From assembly GCF_036711975.1 (NCBI RefSeq), contig NC_091968.1, forward strand, positions 24,847,001 through 24,911,000: a stretch of 64,000 nt of DNA, read 5' to 3'. The notes below the pieces were generated by a model. That model was given only the letters and a program-made list of their open reading frames with translations, was not told the origin of the DNA and ran no database searches. Position numbers and translations under genes: made by a program. Every line of letters starts with the position of its first letter. Position 1 is the stretch's first letter. This DNA comes from Onthophagus taurus. Lineage: Eukaryota; Arthropoda; Insecta; Coleoptera; Scarabaeidae. Positions 10,082-21,564 of this stretch are shown here, piece after piece.

Positions 10082-11940
10082 GGTTTTTAAACTTATATCG
10101 ATATAGATCGTTGATTAAATACAAGTGAAATGTTAAAATTTTCCATAAAAAATTGTTAGGTTACGTTTACTAGATGTCAATTTTGATATAGGTTATGTTG
10201 AAACGTCAAAAATTTTAATTTTCAAATTTTCTTTGCAAATTAATTTATTTTCGTCTATAAATAATTGGTAAATAAACAGTTCTTTTAATTTAAATTTCTA
10301 ATAATAAAATTTAGTTGCTGTGCAATTTTAAATGACCTTGACATTTTTTATCAATCAATTTATGTTTATTCTCCGAATTAATTCAGTTGGCTTTAATGAC
10401 TACCTTCATGTTAAAGAATTTGACAGTTAATTTAATAGACATTTCTAAGTTAGGTTAGTTTTAATTTTTCTTTGTATTAAGGGGAATAAATCTCGCGGAA
10501 ATTTCAAATTTATACTAATGTAAGTATTATTTCCTTTTTATAACATCATAAATGATTTTTTGTTAATATTTTATATTATATTCTAAAAAAAATTAGTCAC
10601 GTCAAAATAACTGACAGTTATTTCGATTTTAGGTTATTAATTGATTGACATTCGGTTGGGTTTTGAGTTCGAACTCTTAGTTTCCACTGAGTCTTGTTGT
10701 ATTTGTATACTTTCTTCTTTCTTAAACTTCTTTTCTGTCGTTGATCAGAGTATCTTGAATCATTTTAGGTTATGTTGTCTTTTAACATTTTTTCAAAACC
10801 TTGAAATTTTTTTCTCGTTTTAACCAGATTAACAAAATCTCCGATTTAATTTAATCGAAACACACACCTCTAAATCGAATCAATCTCGTATTATCTAAGA
10901 TTGTAAATTAATAATTAAATAGAATTTTTTTCCAGTTTAACACGACAATCTGATCTGATGTAACGGAGAAAAAATTCGCACTTCTATAAATAGAAGTTCC
11001 CTAAATACAAAAAAAATAACACGAGTGTGTTAATTACGCAACAAGATGATAAAGAAGTTTATGATTATTCATTGGGGGTCTTTACATCTGCTCCTCATTC
11101 AAGGATTTATTACATTCAACAATAACAAATTAAAGTTTCACTTTTAATTAACAATTAAATCGCACGAAATGATAATATTGAGTATAAAGAAAGTTTTACT
11201 TACTTATGCTTATAGTTTTTTTAATTAACAAAACTTTAACACTCGATGACGTTTAGAAACTTTATAAATTAAATTGTGTTTGAATGCAACTAGTCGTGTG
11301 AATTAAAAAAAAAAACTTCTCTCCTGACCTTCCTGCGAATCGTGTGTTGTGCAGGAAAGTGGTCGAGCTCGAATGAACAAGTTTTGCAAACCAATGAGCC
11401 TGCAACAAACCACGTAGACGATTACATAGTAAATAAAACTTGCATATAGATAAAACTGCAACAAATAAATTCTTTTACTATCATAAAATTTAATACATTT
11501 ATTAAAAAAAAACAATTTTTTATTAATACATTAACGACAAACTTTCTCTTTCAACATTTACATTTTTAAATCATAAAACGTTTTCATTTCACCTCTATCT
11601 CGAAGTGTTTATTTTTCACTGACGCTTTTTTATCGTCACTTCAACCGCATTAAAACGGTTTCAATGTGTTTACTTGGGCTTCGCTTATATGCAATTTACA
11701 ATTATTCGTTCATTTCGAGTGGATGTACTAGAATTTGATAGCAAATAATAAAAAATCGAAGCTAAAGTACATAACTAAGTTGTTGTGTACGATTATTTAA
11801 CGATAAACTTTAATGAATCATCATTTTTTACTTTAATGAACAACAACTTTATGTACAAAATTTAAATACTAAGTTATGCAACCCAAATATCATCTGCGCT
11901 ATATTTATTTCTTTATTAAGAATTAATCATAATACAAGTT
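10082..11940. other. Intergenic spacer upstream of OAT copy 1 and downstream of copy 2
   Basis: AT-rich sequence with several TTTGACAGTTAATTT-like words, common throughout this genome. No coding exon, RNA gene or transposon motif is recognisable. The frame at 10641-10823 looks like chance. Confidence 0.6.
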
Positions 11941-14900
11941 TTACTTTAATTTCAAAAATGAATTCATTGTGTCGATTAAAATCTTCGTACACTCTTTTAA
12001 TTGGGACTCGTTAATGACCAAAGGAGGTGCTAATCTTATTATATAACCATGCGTGTTTTTAGCTAATAAGCCATTATCCTTCAATTTTTTGCAAACGTCT
12101 AAAGCGGTAAACGTAGGAGTTTCTTTTATAACTATAGCCGTCATCATTCCTTTTCCTCGAACCTCCTTTACGAGTTCTTTCGGTAACTTTTTTAAATCCT
12201 CCACAAGAATTTTCCCCAATTTTTCCGCGTTTTCAATCATTTTTTCGTCAATTAAAGTTTTTAACGATGCTATCGCAACTTTACAAGCTAAGGGATTGCC
12301 GCCGTAAGTTGAACCGTGTTCACCCGGTTTTATACAAAGCATTATTTCATCGTCTGCAAGAACCGCAGAAATCTAAAAATAAATAAATTAATAAAAGTGT
12401 TTTATTAAATATTAGAATTTTTACGGCCATCATTCCTCCCGATAAAGCTTTTCCTAAACAAACTATATCCGGGCGAACATTTTCGTGGTGAACCGCCAAT
12501 AATTTTCCGGTTCTCCCCAAACCTGTTTGGACTTCATCATCAATCCATAAAACGTTGTATTTCGTACAAATTTCTCTCACTTTTTTTAAATAACCCGGTT
12601 TAGGGACGACGATTCCAGCTTCACCTTGAATCGGCTCAACCATAAAAGCACAAATATTCGGATCATTTCTTAAAGTTTCTTCTAAAACTTTCTCATCATC
12701 GTAAGGAATAACAATAAATCCAGGCATGAAAGGGCCATAACGATCTCGACAAGTTGGATCTGTCGATGATGAAATCGCCGCCATAGTTCTTCCCCAATAA
12801 TTTCCTTCGGCAAAAACAATTTTTGCTTGATCGTTTGGAATATTCTTTTTTAAGTAGCCCCATTTTCTTGCTAATTTACAAGCGGTTTCGCCAGCTTCGA
12901 CTCCGGTATTTATGGGAAGAACTTTATCGTAATCGAAAAGTTTTGTTATAAACTCGGCGTATTCACCTAACGCATCGGTAAAAAAAGCTCTTGAAGTTAA
13001 TGTTAAGATATCAACTTGTTTTTTGAGAGCTTCGGTTATTTTTGGATGACAATGACCTTGATTTACCGCTGAATAAGCGCTGAGGAAATCGTAATATTTT
13101 TTTCCTTCTGCATCCCACACAAAAACGCCTGAAATTAAAACGTCAAAATGACATATTTGAATTGTTAAAATGACAAATTTGAAATGTCAAAATGACATAT
13201 TTAAAACGTCGAATTTAAATATTAATTTTTTGTAATAATTTATTTTTATATTTATATTATTATTGGATTTTGGTTTAATTTTTAATATTTATTAATCATT
13301 AATTAATAAAACTCCTATAGATAAAAATAATTAAAATAAATTTATGAAAAAAAAATTATGTAAAGTTGGTTGCCTACTTCTGAATACAAAATATAATATA
13401 CAATAATCTAGCGCTGAATAACAAATAAAACTATACTAACATTAGAACTCACACTAGACCTAGAATATCTCGAACGATTATATCTCATGAAATAGTTATA
13501 CCAACCTAAATAAGTCAAAAAGTGAATATTTTGAAAAATGACGTTTTTGACATAAAAACTGATAATATCTCAGGAATAAAAAGAGGTAGGAGAAAGTGAT
13601 TAGGACAAAAAATGTTCTTCATTAACCTGAGGAACATATGTCATAAACGGTTATATCTCATGAATTAGTTATACCAACCTAAATAAGTCAAAAAGCGAAT
13701 ATTTCGAAAAATGACGGTTTTGACGTAAAAATTGATATCTCAAGAATAAAAAGAGTTGGGAGAAAGTGAGTAGGACAAAAAATGTTCTTCATTAACCTGG
13801 GGAACATATTTCATAAACGATTATATCTCAGAAAATAGTTATACCAACCTAAACTAGTCAAAAACCGAATATTTCGAAAAGTGACGTTTTTGACGTAAAA
13901 ATTGATGATATCTCAAGAATAAAAAGAGGTAGGAGAAAGTGATTAGGACAAAAAATGTTCTTCATCAACCTGAGAAACATATTTCCTAACGGTTATATCT
14001 CATGAATTAGTTATACCAACCTAAATAAGTCAAAAAGCGAATATTTCGAAAAATGACGTTTTTGACGTAAAAATTGATATTTCTCAAGAATAAAAAAAGT
14101 TGGGAGAAACTGATTAGAACAAAAAATTTTCTTCATTAACCTGAGGAACATATTTCATAAACGGTTATATCTCATGAAATAGTTATACCAACCTAAATAA
14201 GTCAAAAAGTGAATATTTGGAAAAATGACATTTTTGACATAAAAATTGATATCTCAAGAATAAAAAGAGTTGGGAGAAAGTGATTAGGAAAAAAAATGTT
14301 CTTCATTAACCTGGCGAACATATTTCATAAACGATTATATCTCATGAAATAGTTATACCAACCTAAATAAGTCAAAAACCGAATGTTTCGAAAAGTGACG
14401 TTTTTGACGTTAAAATTGATGATATCTCAAGAATAAAAAGAGTTGGGAGAAAGTGATTAGGACAAAAAGTGTTCTTCATTAACCCGAGCAATATATTTCA
14501 TAAACGATTATATCTCATGAATTAGTTATACCAACCTAAATAAGTCAAAAACCGAATGTTTCGAAAAGTGACGTTTTTGACGTTAAAATTGATATTTCTC
14601 AAGAATAAAAAGAGTTGGGAGAAAGTGATTAGGACAAAAAATGTTCTTCATTAACCTGGGAAACATATTTCATAAACGGTTATATCTCATAAATTAGTTA
14701 TACCAACCTAAATAAGTCAAAAAGCGAATATTTTGAAAAATGACATTTTTGACATAAAAATTGATATCTCAAAAATAAAAACAGTTGGGAGAAAGTGATT
14801 AGGACAAAAAATGTTCTTCATTAACCTGGGGAACATATTTTATAAACGGTTATATCTCATGAATTAGTTATACTAACCTAAATTAGGCAAAAAGCGAATA

Positions 14901-15941
14901 TTTTGAAATGTGACGTTTATGACGTAAAAATTGATAATATCTCAAGAATAAAAAGAGATGGGAGAAAGTGATTAGGACAAAAAATCTTCTTCATTAACCT
15001 GGGGAACATACTTCATAAACGGTTATATCTCATGAATTAGTTATACCAACCTAAATAAGTCAAAAAGTGAATATTTGGAAAAATGACATTTTGGACATAA
15101 AAATTGATATCTCACGAATAAAAAGAGATGGGAGAAAGTAATTAAGACAAAAAATGTTCTTTGTTAACCTTAAAAACACAATTCATAAACGATTATATTC
15201 CTTCGCTCAGTTATACCAAACTAAATAAATCAAAAACGAAAGGAAAATTGATCTCAGGAATAGAAAGAAATGAGGTAAAGTGATTCAAACAGAAAATTTT
15301 CTTAGTTAATTAAGAAAACGAAGTTTATTAATTAATGATTAATAAATATTAAATATTAAATCAAAATCCAATAACAATATAAAAATAAATTATTGCAACA
15401 AATTAATATTTAGATTTGACGTTTCAAATATGTCATTTTCAATATTTTATGCTAACTAGCACTATTAAGAAGTAGGCAACCAACTTTACACGATTTTTTT
15501 TTCATAAATTTATTTTAATTAATAGGAATTTTATTAATTAATGATTAATAAATATTAAAAATTAAACCAAAATGCAATAATAATATAAATACAAAAATAA
15601 ATTATTCCAAAAAATTAATATTTAAATTCGACGTTTCAAATATTATGTCATTTTGACATTTCAAATATGTCAAAAAATTATACTAGCAAAATTCGAGATG
15701 TTTATTTAAAACTGACCAATAGCAACCTTTCTTTTTGGCGCTTAAATTTGAAAAAACTCCCCCGAATGAAAAAAAGAAAGTATAATTCTATATTACCTTT
15801 TCCTTTTGTTAAAGCAACCGGTAATGGTTCATAATTATCTGCAGCAAATCGATCTTCTCTTGCAATAATTTCTTGTGTCGTTAAACATCTCAATCCATTT
15901 CTATAAATGTTTCTTATTAATTTAGGATTTCTTAGGAACAT
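11941..15941 (-). CDS. Oat: Ornithine aminotransferase, copy 2
   Basis: Three exons join in phase: 15797-15941, 12425-13128 and 11941-12372, giving 426 residues. Same mitochondrial PLP enzyme family as copy 1. Motifs: [69 protein letters not shown] with the catalytic lysine, [19 protein letters not shown]. All catalytic residues are present. The intron splitting the C-terminal part in copies 1 and 3 is absent here (the frame runs through [12 protein letters not shown]). Exon 2 and the following intron are almost identical to copy 3, while exons 1 and 3 are much less so. The large first intron carries a 172-bp satellite. The start is 199 bp from the copy 3 stop, so its promoter must be short or lie in copy 3. 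Confidence 0.93.
13141..13460. repeat. Left arm of inverted repeat flanking the 172-bp satellite
   Basis: This AT-rich arm carries TGACATATTTGAAATGTC words, TTTTGTAATAATTTATTTT and GTTGGTTGCCTACTTCT. Its reverse complement appears on the other side of the array (about 15310-15690), and a direct copy is at about 19050-19340 next to the OAT pseudogene. Confidence 0.75.
13465..15300. repeat. 172-bp tandem satellite, about 10.5 copies, in OAT copy 2 intron 1
   Basis: The word AAACGRTTATATCTCATGAA recurs near 13470, 13642, 13813, 13985, 14155, 14327, 14500, 14671, 14841, 15014 and 15185, giving a period of 170-173 bp. Units contain GTTATACCAACCTAAATAAG, TGACGTTTTTGACGT and GAGAAAGTGATTAGGACAAA. 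Units differ by scattered substitutions and the last is the most diverged. Gene exons lie on both sides, so this is an intronic array. Confidence 0.92.
15310..15690. repeat. Right arm of inverted repeat flanking the satellite
   Basis: Reverse complement of the 13.1-13.45-kb arm: AAGTAGGCAACCAACTTTAC, TAATATTTAAATTCGACGTT and GACATTTCAAATATGTC. Part of the arm (TTAATTAATGATTAATAAAT onward) is present twice, near 15330 and 15530, so the arm itself contains a partial duplication. Confidence 0.7.
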
Positions 15942-16140
15942 TTTTCTCTTTTAATTTTAACATGAGTCGTTGAATGAGGATAAAATACTTTTGAAGTGCT
16001 TCGATTCAAATAGGTCAACACTGGGAAATGCAATACGTATTTTGCAATAAAGGTGTGAATTATTTAGGAAAGTTTACTTGGTAAATAAGACTTATTCTTA
16101 TTATATATACTTTATTTTTCTTGGTACTAAAACTTGTTTT

Positions 16141-17614
16141 TTAAATTCTAAATGAATTTATAGTTTTTAATAGAATATTGGTGCAAACTTTTAATTGAAC
16201 TTCCGTCATCACTAAAGGTGGTGCTAATCGGATGATATCTCCGTGAGTTGGTTTAGCTAAAAGGCCATTATCTCTTAGTTTAATACAAACATCGGTGGCT
16301 GTAAATCCAACTTCTAAAAATAGAATTGTTTAATTACTTTTTAAAATTTCTTTTAACGTTTTACTTTCGTTAATAACGATAGCACACATCAATCCTTTCC
16401 CTCTAACTTCGCAAACTAGTTCTTTAGGTAATTTTTTTAAATCCTCCATTAAAATGTTGCCTAATTTTTTAGCGTTTTCACATAAATCTTCTTCTAAAAT
16501 TACTTTTAAAGCAGCTGTTGCAACTTTACAAGATAAGGGATTTCCGCCATAAGTTGAGCCATGCTCGCCCGGTTTTATACAAAGGATGGTTTCATCGTCG
16601 GCAAGAACCGCGGAAATCTAGAAATAAATAAATTAATAAAAATGTTTTATTAAACATTAGAATTTTTACGGCCATCATTCCTCCCGATAAAGCTTTTCCT
16701 AAACAAACTATATCCGGGCGAACATTTTCGTGGTGAACCCCCAATAATTTTCCGGTTCTTCCCAAACCTGTTTGGACTTCATCATCAATCCATAAAACGT
16801 TGTATTTCGTACAAATTTCTCTAATTCTTTTTAAATAACCCGGTTTAGGGACGACGATTCCAGCTTCACCTTGAATCGGCTCAACCATAAAAGCACAAAT
16901 ATTCGGATCATTTTTTAAAGTTTCTTCTAAAACTTCCTCATCATCGTACGGAATAACAATAAATCCAGGCATGAAAGGACCATAACAATCCCGACAAGTT
17001 GGATCGGTCGATGATGAAATCGCCGACATTGTTCTTCCCCAATAATTTCCTTCGGCGAAAACAATTTTTGCTTGATCGTTTGGAATCTTCTTTTTTAAGT
17101 AACCCCATTTTCTCGCTATTTTACAAGCTGTTTCGCCGGCTTCAACCCCACTATTTACCGGGAGAATTTTGTCATATCCAAAAAGTTTTGTTATAAACTC
17201 GGCGTATTCACCTAAAGCGTCGGTAAAAAAAGCCCTTGAAGTTAATGTTAAGGTATCAACTTGTTTTTTAACAGCTTCCGTTATTTTCGGGTGACAATGT
17301 CCTTGATTTACCGCTGAATAAGCACTAAGAAAATCGTAATATTTTTTTCCTTCGACATCCCATACAAAAACACCTATATAAACAAACGTCAAATTTGACG
17401 TTTCGGAAACGTCAAAGTGACGTTTAATAAATTAATTATGTTACCAACTTAATTTACCTTTTCCTTTTGTTAAAGCAACTGGAATTGGATCATAATTGTG
17501 AGCCCCAAATTTTTTTTCTCTCTCAATAACGTCTTTAGTTTGATTAGAATTGATTTTCTCTAATTTCTGGATACCGTTTTGATGGCCTTTTTTGTTAAGG
17601 ATACATTGAGACAT
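16141..17614 (-). CDS. Oat: Ornithine aminotransferase, copy 3
   Basis: Four exons join in phase: 17458-17614, 16670-17373, 16365-16617 and 16141-16313, giving 428 residues. Motifs as in copy 2: [89 protein letters not shown]. All catalytic residues are intact. The start is the ATG reading [12 protein letters not shown]; the frame upstream has only a GTG. Its last intron (INE|K, phase 1) matches the position of the copy 1 intron (VNR|N), so it is ancestral and was lost in copy 2. The most compact of the three genes, with a TATA box upstream and a kappaB/GATA cluster about 500 bp further up. Confidence 0.93.
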
Positions 17615-17666
17615 CTTCCTTTTTGATTTAGTGCAATATTGATGATTAAATTGAGAGTACACTCGG

Positions 17667-17675
17667 TATTTTATA
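17667..17675 (-). promoter_or_regulatory. TATA box of OAT copy 3
   Basis: The minus strand reads TATAAAATA about 55 bp upstream of the ATG, in the right place for a short 5'UTR. An initiator-like CTCAATT follows about 24 bp downstream. Confidence 0.5.
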
Positions 17676-17689
17676 CCCTAGGTTAAACC

Positions 17690-18905
17690 GTATTGAATCC
17701 TTTATTATCTTTTAATCCAGGTCATAGGTTGCAATTATTTTCTTTGTTTTAACAAACTTCCTTTGGTTATTTTCCGTTGAAAGTGTTTTAAACAATAAGA
17801 ATTTAGGTCGGGGTTAATTTTATTAATTACAATTAGCATCATAAATATTATTAACATATTTTCACTCAATTTAATTAATAAATAAGTTCTTTTAATTTTA
17901 ATTAATAACTTCTTTTTCGGTAATCGGTATTTCTTTTGTGTTTAAATTTAACAAAGCTATTTTAAAACGGAAAGATTAGATTAAGTGCGTAAAGAAGTAA
18001 ATCATGTTAAGCAACTCGTGTTATTCTTGTATTAGATAACGTTGTGTTCCCATTCAGAAATTAACGAGACCTTCTTTCTTAAAATAATGAGAAATAAATC
18101 AACACGTGATTGTTATCCTTCGTTATCCTCGTTTTGCGATGATAAAAAAGGATTTATTCCAGTAGGAAATTTCCAAGTAAACACAACAAGATATTTTTGT
18201 GAAGATTTACAGCGGAAATTTCCGAGTAAATAAAACGTGGAGTCGTTATCTCTTCGTTCGTACAAGCACCTCTTTTTATATTTATATTTTTTTTCATTCT
18301 TTTAATCTAAAATTATCAAGTTTAAAAGAATTAAGGTTAAGTTATACGTCAGATTTGACAATTTTATGAAACGTTAAATTTTTAACATTAAATTTTAATT
18401 ATTAGATAAAATATTACATTTTGATAACCTACCTTCAGCAAAATAAGATTAAAAATGTGTAAAATAAAATAATTATAAATGTTGAGGTTAGATTTAAAAT
18501 GTTATTATTAATTGACATTTGACATAACCTCGTCTTGATCGCTGATTTTATTTAATCGTTCATTTTCTGATAAAATTTGTTACATTTACTTTTCGATTTC
18601 ACTCAATTAAATTGATGTATTGTTGGTTTTACCTTACTTATAACTTCAAGGTACTATATCAAAATGTAATTCTTTTTGCAAAATTAAGTTGGTAATACGC
18701 ATTTCAATATTGACATATAATAGATCCGATTTTTGAAATACAAAAAATTTTTAAATGGAATATGAAGATTATATTGTAGTTGTAAGTACTGGAACAATCC
18801 AATTTGACCAAATATGAAATACAAAAAAAAAAATTAGGGTTATGTATGACGTTTCGTTTGACATTTCAAATCTTGATACGATTTGTGTCGTTATTTAATC
18901 AAAAA
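17690..18905. other. Spacer upstream of OAT copy 3
   Basis: No gene is recognisable. It holds the kappaB/GATA cluster (separate entry) and AT-rich DNA. A short stretch near 18838-18866 (GGGTTATGTATGACGTTTCG) recurs near 21692, so part of this spacer was copied or belongs to a repeat. The frame at 18042-18233 overlaps the motif cluster and looks like chance. Confidence 0.5.
18103..18248. promoter_or_regulatory. Cluster of palindromic kappaB sites, GATA sites and an E-box
   Basis: Two perfect GGAAATTTCC palindromes (18165-18174 and 18214-18223), a relaxed GGATTTATTCC (about 18150-18160), three TTATC (GATA) words near 18113, 18123 and 18244, and a CACGTG at 18103-18108 lie within about 145 bp. 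Close pairing of Rel and GATA sites is typical of insect immune enhancers. The nearest start is OAT copy 3, about 500 bp away on the minus strand. Confidence 0.4.
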
Positions 18906-18908
18906 TCG

Positions 18909-19045
18909 TAAGAAATAACAATAAATCTAGGCATGACGATCTCGCTATAGTTCTTCCCCAATAATTTCCTTCGGCAAAAACAAGCTTCGGTTATTTTTGG
19001 ATGACAATGACCTTGATTTACGGCTGAATAAGTGCTGAGGAAATC
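18909..19045 (-). pseudogene. OAT exon-2 pseudogene with internal deletions
   Basis: Three pieces of OAT exon 2 are recognisable in order on the minus strand: the HCHPKIT.A region, the AEGNYWGRT region and the PGFIVI region, with the coding DNA between them missing. It resembles copies 2 and 3 more than copy 1. The flank on its right (about 19050-19340) is the same repeat arm that borders exon 2 of copy 2, so the duplicated block was at least 430 bp and included non-coding DNA. Confidence 0.82.
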
Positions 19046-19049
19046 TATA

Positions 19050-19340
19050 TCGATATATTTGAATTCTCAAAATGACATATTTGAAATGTCAAAATGATAT
19101 ATTTGAAACGTCAAATTTAAATATTAATTTTTTGTAATAATTTATTTTTATATTTATATTATTATTGGATTTTGGTTTAATTTTTAATATTTATTAATCA
19201 TTAATTAATAAAATTTCTATTAATTAAAATAAATTTATGAAAAAAAAATCGTGTAAAGTTGGTTGCCTACTTCTTAATACGGAGAAGCTCAATAAAAATA
19301 TACAATCATCTAGCTCTGAATAACAGATAAAATTATACTA
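19050..19340. repeat. Copy of the satellite-flanking arm
   Basis: Matches about 13141-13450 over TTTTTGTAATAATTTATTTT, TTTTTAATATTTATTAATC and AGTTGGTTGCCTACTTCT. It sits beside the OAT pseudogene just as the original sits beside OAT copy 2 exon 2. The satellite itself is absent here. Confidence 0.75.
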
Positions 19341-19499
19341 ACATTAGAACTGACACTAGACTTAAAACTAGAAACATTCCGTTTAGCTGTACCTCTCGCT
19401 AGTTAGCATAAAATATCACTATGTTCCAGATTTTTATTGATCTAAAACTAGAACGAGAACTAGAAGCATTCGGGTTTAGTAGTGAAATAAACTTTCAGT

Positions 19500-20756
19500 T
19501 GTCAATGTCAACTTTAATTTTATTATGTTCGTAATCTTCATAAAATAACCTGTAAAGTGAGTCCAGACTTGACACATTTATCTCATAAAACCAAAAAGTT
19601 CGAACTTAAAACTTTTAATTTTGACATATTTGTCAACTTCATAAAAAATCCTTTAAAATGAGTCCAAACTCGACATATTTAACTTTAATATTAATGGAAA
19701 TACAATCACTTCCGGTTTGAAATGTCAACGTCAATTTTGGCATATTTGTCATCTTCATTAAAAAACCTTTAAAATGAGTCCAAACATGACGCACTTATCT
19801 CAAAAAACAATAAAGTTTGAATAAAAAACATTAAACCCGAAGTTAGCAACAATGAAGATAGCAATTTAATTTTTAAATACTAATACCAACCTTAATTTTT
19901 TTTTTTAATTATATTTTAGTTTTTGTGACAAATATTAAGACATTTTATAAAAATTAAGAATGTATTAAAATGACATTGACATTTCAAACCGGAAGTTGCT
20001 TATATTTCGAGTAATATTGGAATTAAACGTATCATGTTTGGGCTCATTTTAAAGGATTTTTCACGACGATTACAAATATGTCAAAATTGACGTTGACATT
20101 CTTAACCGGAAGTTGACGATAACTTCATTAATATTGGAGATAAATATGTCGTGTTTGTACTCATTTTAAAGGATTTTTAATGAAGAGTACAAATATGTCA
20201 AAATTGAGGTTGACATTTTAAACCTGAAGTTAGTTATCATATAATAGACAAATTGACAATTTCATGGTGTTCTTTCATGATGATTCTTTATTAAAAAAAA
20301 TCCTTTAAAATGAGTCCAAGCAAGACGCAATTATCTCAAAAAACCAAAAAAGTTAGAATAAAAAAACATTAAATCCTAAGTTAGCAACAATGAAGATAGC
20401 AATTTAATTTTTAAATATTAATACCAACCTTAATTTTTTATTTTTATTATACTTTTGTTTTTGTAACAAATATTAAGACTTTTATAAAAATTAAGAATGT
20501 CAAATTGACATTGACATTTCAAACCGGAAGTTGCTTATATCTCGAGTAATATGGGAATTAAACGTATCATGTTTGGGCTCATTTTAAAGGGTTTTTCACG
20601 ACGATTACAAATATGTCAAAATTGACGTTGACATTCTTAACCGGAAGTTGGCGATAGCTTCATTAATATTGGAGATAAATATGTCGTGTTTGTACTCATT
20701 TTAAAGGATTTTTGATGAAGATTACAAATATGTCAAAATTGAGGTTGACATTGCCC
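19500..20756. repeat. Foldback element (family A), two units
   Basis: Built from ~120-bp subrepeats: TTCCGGTT / AACCGGAAGTT, then AATATTGGA, then ACTCATTTTAAAGGATTTTT, then CAAATATGTCAAAATTGA. Left-hand subrepeats run in one orientation and right-hand ones in the other, around a centre with GTTAGCAACAATGAAGATAG and TTAATACCAACCTTAAT. At least two such units stand in tandem here. No coding frame is recognised. The same element occurs near 25.2, 30.5, 44.9 and 62.5 kb. Confidence 0.85.
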
Positions 20757-20915
20757 TAAAACTGACCAATAGCAACTCTTCTTCTTTTGGCGCTTCAATT
20801 TCACAAGTTAAAATGTTAATAACGGGTATTTCCTCCTCTAGTCGTTTCCCTAGCATATCCCACATGTGTTCTATGGGGTTTAAATCAGGGTTACGTGCAG
20901 GCCATTCCATTCATT
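20757..20915 (-). mobile_element. Tc1/mariner transposase fragment
   Basis: The minus strand encodes WPARNPDLNPIEHMWDMLGK, the conserved end of the IS630/Tc1/mariner catalytic domain with its last acidic residue. Only about 50 codons remain. The left part (ACTGACCAATAGCAAC and TTTGGCGCTT) also recurs near 15711, suggesting a terminal segment shared with another relic in OAT copy 2 intron 1. Confidence 0.8.
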
Positions 20916-20950
20916 GTTAATCGAGAATCCTTTATCATTGTTAATCGAAC

Positions 20951-21560
20951 ATGTGGATTACTCTAAATGCGAATATTTCGCATTTCATCCTTTCTCACAA
21001 GTTGAGGTGCGGGATTATATTCCTCAAACCAAGCAAGTATGCTGACATATTTGGACTTAATGCGATCATGATTAAAAAAATTAAAAACCTTTTGATTACT
21101 TGTACAGTTACTGTACTTACTACTCTGTTTAACCAATATTTAACTACTGGCTGTTTTCCAGATGACTTTAAGGTAGAATATGTTTTGCCGCTGTTCAAAA
21201 AGGGCGATATTAATGATGCTTCCAACTATAGGCCAATTAGTACTAATAATACTACCCGTATTATCAAAAGTTATTGAAACATTACTGAAAAATCAATTAA
21301 GAATCAGATTTCTTAGTGTCCATGTGGACCCTGGACTTACATGGAACTCCCATGGGGAAGTTTTGGCTTCTCGGAGTTTTCTTCTACTGAAGTATTGCAT
21401 ACAGCTTATTTTGCGCTTTTCCAAAGTCATATTAGCTACGGTATACTTGCGTGGGGCCATGTCCCGATGAGTAAAAGAATTAAAATTATTACTGAAATTA
21501 AAAAGCGGCAAAATGGGGAAGGCGTATACAGAAATATTGACAAAGGGTAAACCTTCCAAA
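20951..21560 (+). mobile_element. Internally deleted Jockey/CR1-like LINE fragment
   Basis: The first part reads KYADIFGLNAIMIKKIKN, CFPDDFKVEYVLPLFKKGD and ASNYRPIS, an N-terminal reverse-transcriptase block. It then jumps to VHVDPGLTWNSH and STEVLHTAYFALFQSHISYG, the end of the same domain. The polymerase centre is missing and the frames are broken. Confidence 0.8.
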
Positions 21561-21564
21561 TAAA

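Noticed and set aside
11303-11515. 70-codon minus frame with Cys/His residues
   Set aside because: No family resemblance, low-complexity ends and no supporting splice sites.
16999-17196. Plus-strand frame inside OAT copy 3
   Set aside because: Antisense shadow of exon 2.
17615-17662. Longer N-terminus for OAT copy 3 (MYSQFNHQY...)
   Set aside because: The extension would start with GTG, and a TATA box lies only a few bases further; the ATG at 17614 gives a normal leader.
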